Shown here piece after piece: positions 57,330-64,000 of a stretch of DNA of 64,000 bases (position 1 is the first letter of the stretch; every line of letters starts with the position of its first letter). A program made the translations under genes and the position numbers. Source of the DNA: Anagrus nilaparvatae (lineage: Eukaryota; Arthropoda; Insecta; Hymenoptera; Mymaridae); assembly GCA_022575985.1 (NCBI GenBank), contig JAKSXM010000014.1, forward strand, positions 4,154,001 to 4,218,000, in the 5' to 3' direction. The notes under the pieces were generated by a model. That model saw only the letters and a list, made by a program, of their open reading frames with translations, did not search any database and had not been told where the DNA came from.

Positions 57330-58291
57330 ATAAAAAACTTAAATGCAATTAAAATTTAATCATAAATATAAAAATTATTGATAAATCGCCTTTAGTTAAA
57401 AATTTTTTTTTTTCGTAAAAGATAACGCATAAAAAAAATATAATTAATAATTTTTTTTTTTGGGGCTATCAATTTTGAAACGAAAAGATATTTTTTTTAT
57501 ATTTGAAATAAATTTAAATTTTAAATATTAAATAATTTTATTATTTTAAAATATTTTTTATTATATGTTAGGAGAGGCGTAAAATATTTGTCAAGGAAAA
57601 TTATAAATTAAAAAGTGTAGAAATATAACTTTAATCATTTGGATGGTATTTCATACACAATAAAAGTAAATACACGTAAAATGTAATATAATATCATATA
57701 AAAAAAAATATGATTGGGGTTGAAAAAAAAAAATGGAATTATGCAAGCTTTTTTTTTTTATTTTAATCATTAAAGTTAAAAAATAAAAGTAATTAAATAA
57801 ATTAATAATTAATATACAAAATTTTTTTAAAAAAATGGGTGATTAATCCAGCAATGACCGATGGTTGAGAATTTTAGATTGATTTTTGTTTTACTTCTCT
57901 GTTCTTTAGATCTGAGTTTTTTTTTTTCTATTTATCCTTACATGTAGAATTTAAAAATTTATAAAATATTAGATAAGGATGTTTTGTTATTCGTGACTGG
58001 GAGTTGAGTATTTAATTCTTTAAATTTGATCTACAAAGATATATAGCTATAAAAAGGAATTTGAATATTGAATGACCGGAATGGATAGGCAATGTAAAGA
58101 ATTTACAAACCAAGCAATTGTATAATTAAAAATGAAACTATTTTTTTTTAGTTTCTTTTAAGGAATATTAAAGTTTGAGAAAAAAAAATGCACATTTTTG
58201 AAAGTCAGTAGTCAATACTCTGACAGAATGTGATAAAAATTATATTCCTTGTGAATCAATTTTAATAAATTAAAATTTTATTAAATTAAAA
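57330..58291 (+). other. Non-coding interior of the LTR element, left part
   Basis: Extremely AT-rich, dense stops in all frames, no pol motifs. Nothing else seen. Confidence 0.5.
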
Positions 58292-58310
58292 AATACAGTA
58301 ATACGTACCA

Positions 58311-58889
58311 AGAGCGGTGTATGGCTCTGGGGTTAGCGTTTGTGCCTGGCGTCCTAAGGGTCCCGGGTTCAAATCCCGCTGCCGCCAATAATAATTTTAA
58401 GTTTTTTTTTCTGAAAAGATTAAACTCTTAAAATTATTTCCATCACGCTCAGGATGTGTTTTACATCATAATGCATTAAAAAAAAAAAAAAAAAAATGCA
58501 TTATGACGAAAAACACAGCCGGCTTAACTATACAGAAGGTTTTCAGCAGTTTCCCTTCTGTCTCGGCGAATGCATAGTTAAGTACCCAAACACCTTGAAG
58601 TCGGCTGCTGACGCATTTAGTCCCACATCCAAACACAAACTATCCCGCCCTTATTAATCCTACAGCTCTCCTTCAATTGCAAAAAGTGCAATCACATCCC
58701 TGATTTTGAATAGGTAAAAATAATAGTTTCAAGAAGGAATTCGTTGTATATCTGTATATATAGCGGTTCCTTTGAGAAATAAATTAAAACAGTGTGGTGG
58801 TGTGACTGCAGTTGTAATTGTTGGCGACCTCTATCAACAGTTCCCGCATGGGGCTTTAGTATAGAGGATAAACAAATACAATACAATAC
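58311..58889 (+). mobile_element. tRNA-headed SINE (~580 bp) with a 19-bp target duplication
   Basis: AATACAGTAATACGTACCA stands at 58,292-58,310 and 58,890-58,908. The head (58,311-58,388) is tRNA-like with A box TGGCTCTGGGG (58,322-58,332) and B box GGTTCAAATCC (58,366-58,376), the RNA polymerase III promoter. The body holds a ggttttcagcagtttccctt core (58,538) shared with 61,495, an A18 run flanked by inverted AATGCATTAT, and a 3' part ending in (aatac)n. The core and tail look like separate modules, so it may be composite. It must be mobilised by a LINE. Confidence 0.88.
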
Positions 58890-58908
58890 AATACAGTAAT
58901 ACGTACCA

Positions 58909-61480
58909 CAATTGTTAAGAGTTTTTAAAATACAAGTGGTGTAGTAATAAAATTGTTTACTTGGTAGTCATTTACATATGCCAATTTTACATTTTGGACA
59001 TTTTTTCTTGGTTCCAGTAGCTAATGTAGAAAAAAAGAAAAATGAGAGATGAGACTTTGAGTCGGGACGGCATGATTTACCTTTTTCTTATGAAATGTAA
59101 ATTAAAATTAAAGTATTTAAAATTTTTTTTAATATGTGAGGTGCAAGAGTGAAAAGGGGGACAGAGGCATGTGAACTTGAAATTTTTAAAATTCAGTTCG
59201 TGTCGAAAAGGAGTAGATAGGTTAAATTGATATTAGTCTTTGGATCAATAAAATAAAATCATTTTTTTTTTAACGAAAAAATATATAATAATAGCATTTA
59301 TTGCTGGATGAATACTTACTTTTTTGGCATAGAAACATTATTAATATAAATTATATTTTATATAAACTTGCATATTTCTATAAATAAATAATTCAGTACC
59401 TCTCTCAAATACAGAAATAAATAAATTAAATTACAAAAGGGAGTAAATTGTATTTTCTCGTTTTTTTAAAGGCAACCCAGAGGTGTATAAAAAAAAAAAC
59501 GAGAAAACACAACGAAATTTTTTTGGAGTTTTTGTTTGTTATAAAGACGAAAAGGAAATAATAATATTTTATTGAAAATATGTAAGATAAGTCAGATTTT
59601 TTTTGTCGAGTGAGTAATATTATACAGCAACTATATTAATAAAAAAAAAAAAAGAAAATAATTCGGTAGTTAAAAGGTAATTTTTACAAGGTTTTTTGTT
59701 TAATTTTGAAAAGAAAGCTTAGTAACTCAAAATTTTTTTTGGTTTAAATTTGAGAAAAAAAAAGCATCAGAATTGAAAAATTTTATTTTTGTTTGAAAAT
59801 TAGGAAGAAGCTAAGTAAACGAAAATTTTTGGAAAAAGCTTAAAAAATTAAAAATTTTTTATTTTTGTTTAAAAAGATTAGTAGAAGAAATTTTTTGGTT
59901 TGATTTTAAGGAAAAAGCTTAATGTCTCAAAAATCTCATTTGTAGTTTTAGTTTAAAAAAAGAGCTTAATATAATGGCATTTTTTTTCCTTATCGGGTAG
60001 AAACAGATAAGTTGTCTATTTTTGAAGGTTCTTTTACCTATATAAATGACTAGATAAAAAGGGTTGAAATACGAAAGTATAAATGAAAAATGCATGTTAT
60101 TTTTGCAGATTTTTTTAAATGAATAATATAATTACCTTTAGGAGAATAATACCAAATGAAGAAAAAATGCACGTTGAGTAAAAATGAACCATTAAATTGC
60201 AAAGAAAGTTAAAAATCTAAATAGCAGAATACAAGATAAAATACAAAGTTTTTTTAGTATACATAGAAGAAACACGTGAATATTTTTTTTTAACGGCATA
60301 AGTGTAAGAGAGATGAAAGTAGAAAAGATAAAACGAAGAAAACCGAAGTTAAGCGAGGGGAGATGCAAGTTATACACATAGAAGTATATACAAGTCGCAC
60401 AATGTTTTTTTTTTATATATGTGTTATACAGTAGACACGAGAAGTATATAGTTTGGTTATACAGTAGACACGAGAAGTCTATAGTATGATTACACAATAA
60501 ATTTGTATATGTTGTAGTACAAGGAGTTGTAATTCATGAATAATTTTTTTTTTTTAAAGAAGCGCGAGGAAATATAAATTAAAAAGTACAAATGACAATG
60601 ATTAAAATTTTAATTAATATAATACAAATAGTCTTAGAGGAGTGTAAATTATTTTTTTTTTTTTTAGTATTACATTTTTACAGCAATATAATTTAATAAT
60701 AATATCGCATGGGTTTTCTTATAATAAGATATAAAAAATTAATGAAAATATTTAACAAAATTAAACTTGATAAATTATAGCTGTAAAGAATTTTTTTTTT
60801 AACAAAAATTGAAAATTAAATAAAAAAAATAAAATTTGGAACGGAGAATTTTTTTTATAAATGCATTTTTTTTTTGGAACAAATGTTAATAGATAAATTT
60901 TTTTTAAAACCTTATCAAACGTTAATTTTATTTTTTTTAAGTAAATTTTTTATTTTTCAAACGTTAATTTATGCATGTATAATATGCGAATGCTTAGGAC
61001 AAATATAAAACTTTATGGTAAAAGTTTTAGTATTTTAATACAGAAGGAGCAAGACATTAGCCTAATATGAAAATTTAAAGAAAATATATATAAAAAAAAA
61101 AAACAATTTCTTGATAATAATTGTAACAATATCAATAACAACAGTAATATTTTTTCTTTCGCGTGTATTTGTATTGTCTTAAATGTATAATACTAACCTA
61201 TTTAGACAAGTTTTAGGTAAAATATCTAAATGCATATGATTTATGGAAGACTGCAGAGAATTAAAGCGAGACAAAATCATCATAAAAATTGGGGACAGAA
61301 AAATCTATAAGAAAAAACTCTAATTTTAAGCAATCAGTAAATAATAATATATTTTTGCATTTTTCAATCTAAAATTTTTTTTTAAATTTAAAATAAAAGT
61401 TTTTTTATTATTTGTATGTAAATTATACATTCAATTATTTATGTAACGAATTAAAATGATACTGTTTGGATTTTAATTAT
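58909..61480 (+). other. Non-coding interior of the LTR element, right part
   Basis: AT-rich with long T runs. There is a degenerate ~75-bp repeat at 59,690-59,990 (aagaaagcttagtaactcaa and relatives) and two tandem 33-bp copies of gttatacagtagacacgaga at 60,425-60,490. A 101-codon minus-strand frame at 60,192-60,497 has no motifs. No pol. Confidence 0.5.
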
Positions 61481-61484
61481 ATCC

Positions 61485-61585
61485 ATGCTAACAGAGGTTT
61501 TCTGCAGTTTCCCCCTGACACCGGCGAATGTCGGCATGGTTCCTAATTAAAGACGGCTGCAGACGCACATACCTACCCAAATCCT
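61485..61585 (+). mobile_element. SINE core fragment without tRNA head
   Basis: ggttttctgcagtttccccc, cggcgaatgtcggcatggtt and gacggctgcagacgcacata match the SINE core at 58,538-58,615 in the same orientation. The ends are not defined. Confidence 0.65.
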
Positions 61586-61912
61586 TACCCATATAATAGT
61601 TTAAAAATATTAAAATTTATAAAATGTTAAAGTTAATAATTATATATATGTATTAAAGGGTAAACAAATAAAAAAAAAAGAAAGTAATTATATATTATAT
61701 AAATAAGATATAGACATTAAGAATTTAAAATGAAAATACAACAAAGTAAATAAATAAATATAAAAATTTGTTTTTAATAAAATAGTAATAATAATAATTG
61801 CAATTGAGAAAGTAAAGTTAGCAATATATAATAAATAAATATGTAAAAAAAAAAAAATTGTTATATGAAATAGAAAATAAAAAAAAAAGTGAGTTAATTT
61901 TATGTAAAACTC

Positions 61913-61954
61913 GGATGGAACCATTCCAGGAGGAATGGAAGGCAACCAGAGGTG
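61913..61954 (+). promoter_or_regulatory. Purine-rich tract before the 3' LTR
   Basis: ccaggaggaatggaaggcaa immediately upstream of the LTR start could be the polypurine primer for plus-strand synthesis. Interrupted, so tentative. Confidence 0.35.
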
Positions 61955-62442
61955 TGTTGCGTAGGCATAGTATGGGAAGAATGTTAATATCTTTTTGTAA
62001 TATTATATTTAATAAGTTTAATTTCGTGGAAGATGCTTAGTAAAAGAGATCACTAATAGAAAAATAATAAAAAACAATATGTGGGAATGGTATTTACGAG
62101 CTTATAGATTGAAAACCAATATGAAAAACAACATCTCTGACGTCAAAGAGCAACCTTTGAACTTGGTATAGAAAACGCCTACGACAACATAAAAATTCTT
62201 CTCATACAGTAGCTACATTCTTTCACACGGTTTAACGCATATAAGCTACTGTCCAGGGATGTCGCGAGACACTCGTTAAAGACACTTGTATTAGAGCGCT
62301 TCATTAGAATACTTGTTTGGGATTACTTGTTACTCGTTACTTTCGCATTACATATTATTGGGATCTCGATACTAGCATCTTGTAGTTATACTTATATTAT
62401 GGAACTTAGAGTATTTCAATAAACAAACAAGTATATACAACA
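61955..62442 (+). repeat. 3' LTR (488 bp)
   Basis: Starts TGTTGCG and ends TATACAACA, giving inverted TGTTG/CAACA ends. The first 317 bp pair with the 5' LTR. AATAAA at 62,419 precedes the end by ~20 bases as expected for R/U5. Flanking bases (tgttt left, acttt right of the element) do not form a clear target duplication. Confidence 0.75.
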
Positions 62443-63039
62443 ACTTTGGTTAATTTATTTTCCTCTACAATAAACCAGCCTTAAAATAACTTTAAGGTCC
62501 GAATAAAAAGAATTCTCGCATCACCTGAGAATAAATATTTAATAATCCAGAAATTACGCTACAGTTTATAAACTAATTTGTAAAAAATCCAATAATGGAA
62601 TTTTAATTATGTCAAAGAATCAGGAATTTATTGGTGAAAGGTAATAGGTTTCTAACAGAAATACACGTAATTTAAATTTTTTTTTGTTATTTATGTATAC
62701 AAATAATATTTTTTTCAGTATCGATATTTTTTGGGTTTTTTTTCAGTTATTTATTTTTATTGATTTTTTATAGCAAATCAATAGTTCTTTGGAATGTCTG
62801 AGAAAAACAATTTTATTTGTTTTTTGAGGCTTCACCTGAGGTAGAAAATTTAATTTTTCCGGAAATTTTTATTTTTTAGAGATATTTTGTTTTTGATTTT
62901 TGACTTTCGAGTTGTTGGTGCTGACTTGCAAGCATTATTGGCGCTTCGTGAGCCTGAGCTAGCTTTAGCCTTCCGAAAGCTCATCGTGTGTATCGAATTT
63001 GCAATTTATTTGTACATTTTTTGAAATTTTAAATTTCTT
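62443..63039. other. Unassigned region
   Basis: No gene or known repeat recognised. Confidence 0.4.
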
Positions 63040-63412
63040 TGGCTTATGGTGTCTGAAACGTATTTAAATATGTGACATGTGTTATGATATGTTTTATTTC
63101 ATTCACAAAAAGATATTTATATTGCATCGTTAAATATTTAGAGATATTTTTTTTGGGCCCTTTCAGAGAAGGGGCCTTTTTCGTAGGACGAGGAGAATGC
63201 CGTTTACGCATACCATACACCGCGTACTGTATGGTTATGTGGGACTCAACCTCAAATTTGGGGGAATACCCACTAAACTCCCCACCCTCCTGCATTTATG
63301 ATAATATCATAGAATCCGGGCCGGGACTCCCTGTTTAGGTATTACTTCGGTCCTGAGAAAATGCAGCATAGGCATCTTTTCACTATACCCTGTCAATAAA
63401 GGAGGAGAGTTT
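63040..63412 (-). other. 3' UTR of the R1-clade LINE
   Basis: The minus strand following the ORF stop contains cagggagtcccggcccggat, tgatattatcataaatgcag and a g-rich gagggtggggagtttagtgg stretch, a GC-richer block that keeps the LINE's composition. The exact 3' end is not resolved. Confidence 0.6.
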
Positions 63413-64000
63413 CCTACGAGAGAAAACGTTCCTCCTTTTTTTTAAACAGTGTCGCACGTACGTACTCTGCCACATTGTACCAGTTCACGGTACTGAGCAG
63501 CATTTCCAGGACGACTCCTTCCGGCCTCCATTCATCCAAGGGCGGTCGCCCCTTAGCGAAGTGAGGACACCCAAAATAGTTGTGCTAAGCGGTATCCGGC
63601 ACGCCCGGGCAATGCAAGCATTCCGGAGATGCCACCTTGTGCCACATGAAAAGCATATCGCGGAAATAACCGTGACCAATACGGAACTGTGTGAGGTAGA
63701 AGTCTTTCTCACCATGATCACGGTTCATCCGATCCAGCTCTCCAAGTCGATGATAAGGCGGTGCGTTCAACGTCCGCTTGGGTCACCGTTCCACCTATAC
63801 TGATAACATTCCATTGTGCGGGAGCGAGCGCGAATGAAAGCAACGTCGCGCTCTTCTTCCTCACGGTTATAGATCAGCTGCCTTTCCCAGGCAAGCAGAT
63901 CGATGGGAATTACCCGAGCGGCTACCTGGATCGCTGGCCCTAATACAGTCTTATAAGAGCAAGCGATTCGAAGTGCCCCTTGTCTCTGAACTGCCTTTAG
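63413..64000 (-). pseudogene. R1-clade LINE ORF2 C-terminus, second copy, running off the window
   Basis: The minus strand from the window edge reads LKAVQRQGALRIACSYKTV, PIDLLAWERQLIYNREEEER, THRLIIDLESW, HGEKDFYLTQFRIGHGYFRD, the degenerate zinc-finger-like ECLHCPGVPDTA, and ends FLS at 63,413. It is the same family as 45.6-46.5 kb, with high nucleotide similarity by eye. Breaks: TGA at the Trp of the GRWTHRL block, a small insertion after LESW, and a stop after PDTA. This copy retains Trp at QYRW where the other has TGA, so the two decayed independently. Confidence 0.88.

Larger units (their letters stand above)
53821..62442 (+). mobile_element. LTR retroelement with gag fragment, protease and OTU-like domain, no pol (8.6 kb)
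   Basis: A truncated 5' LTR fuses at 54,304 directly to the C-terminal part of gag, followed by protease in the -1 frame, a charged linker, an OTU-like cysteine protease domain, ~4.6 kb without coding sequence (holding SINE insertions), a purine-rich tract and a full 3' LTR. No RT, RNase H or integrase motif is visible on either strand. The two LTR pieces differ at roughly ten of 317 aligned positions by eye, so the element is fairly young. It may be a large non-autonomous derivative or a copy with internal deletions. Confidence 0.8.

Noticed and set aside
58311..58390. A tRNA gene
   Set aside because: A and B boxes are good but the anticodon stem pairs poorly and the sequence lies inside a 19-bp target duplication with a 3' body and tail; it is a SINE head.
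60192..60497. 101-codon minus-strand frame rich in Leu/Phe/Cys, possibly a membrane protein
   Set aside because: Hydrophobicity follows from A/T-rich codons; it is repetitive (DFSCLLYN twice) because of a 33-bp tandem repeat, and has no conserved motif.
57330..61950. Hidden reverse transcriptase or integrase in the LTR element
   Set aside because: Both strands were scanned for YxDD, DSG, HHCC, TDS and NPAD-type motifs; only AT-rich non-coding sequence and SINE insertions were found.
53816..62447. Target-site duplication of the OTU-bearing LTR element
   Set aside because: Five bases outside each LTR (tgttt, acttt) do not match; either the end assignment is off or flanks were rearranged.

Overview
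This is a very AT-rich stretch of an arthropod (most likely insect) nuclear genome, built almost entirely from transposable elements, satellite arrays and their wreckage. The arthropod call rests on the element mix: R1-clade non-LTR retrotransposons (known from arthropods), BEL/Pao and other LTR retroelements, a Penelope-like element with a GIY-YIG nuclease, two piggyBac-type remnants, TTAA- and hAT-type MITEs and a tRNA-headed SINE. No intact host gene is visible. The only clear host-gene trace is a frameshifted fragment of DNA topoisomerase III alpha near 16.7-17.1 kb; a 178-bp open segment with splice-like borders at 21.4 kb is a weak exon candidate.

Layout. 1-1.5 kb: long inverted-repeat (foldback) element, family A. 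1.86-6.78 kb: a block of 114-bp satellite split by a 3,985-bp TTAA-flanked piggyBac-type element, which carries a transposase C-terminus itself split by a 136-bp hAT-type MITE, a heat-shock-like promoter and a ~155-bp satellite. 8.1-12.1 kb (minus): LTR retroelement with LTR, tRNA-Pro-type primer site, gag and a duplicated protease. 12.3-16.2 kb: two more foldbacks. 16.7-23.3 kb: TOP3A fragment, small MITE, piggyBac transposase pseudogene. 23.3-27.5 kb: family A foldback followed by a BEL/Pao pol pseudogene and probable LTR. 28.1-31.3 kb: CCCCGAA-repeat elements and an 867-bp palindrome. 31.7-36.4 kb: ~165-bp satellite split by a 3-kb palindrome of 127-bp units that carry a YY1/Pho-like motif. 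36.4-44.8 kb: a large 114-bp satellite array with higher-order structure, bracketed by ~300-bp inverted repeats and holding a TTAA MITE and a 61-bp LINE tail. 45.2-50.5 kb: CCCCGAA element, R1-clade LINE, BEL relic and Penelope-like element with a degenerate hammerhead-like 3' motif. 50.6-53.7 kb: ~155-bp satellite and family A foldbacks. 53.8-62.4 kb: LTR element with gag fragment, protease and an OTU-like cysteine protease domain but no pol. 63.0-64 kb (minus): second R1-clade LINE copy.

The most interesting object is the 53.8-62.4 kb LTR element. Its gag and protease frames are joined by a textbook -1 frameshift signal (heptamer A AAT TTA, then a 9-bp hairpin). The protease is followed by an OTU-like domain, and the remaining 4.6 kb has no recognisable reverse transcriptase or integrase. 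Other strong signals are the palindromic YY1/Pho-site array, the satellite array enclosed by inverted repeats, and nested insertions whose target duplications can be read directly. All assignments come from reading the sequence; no database search was run.
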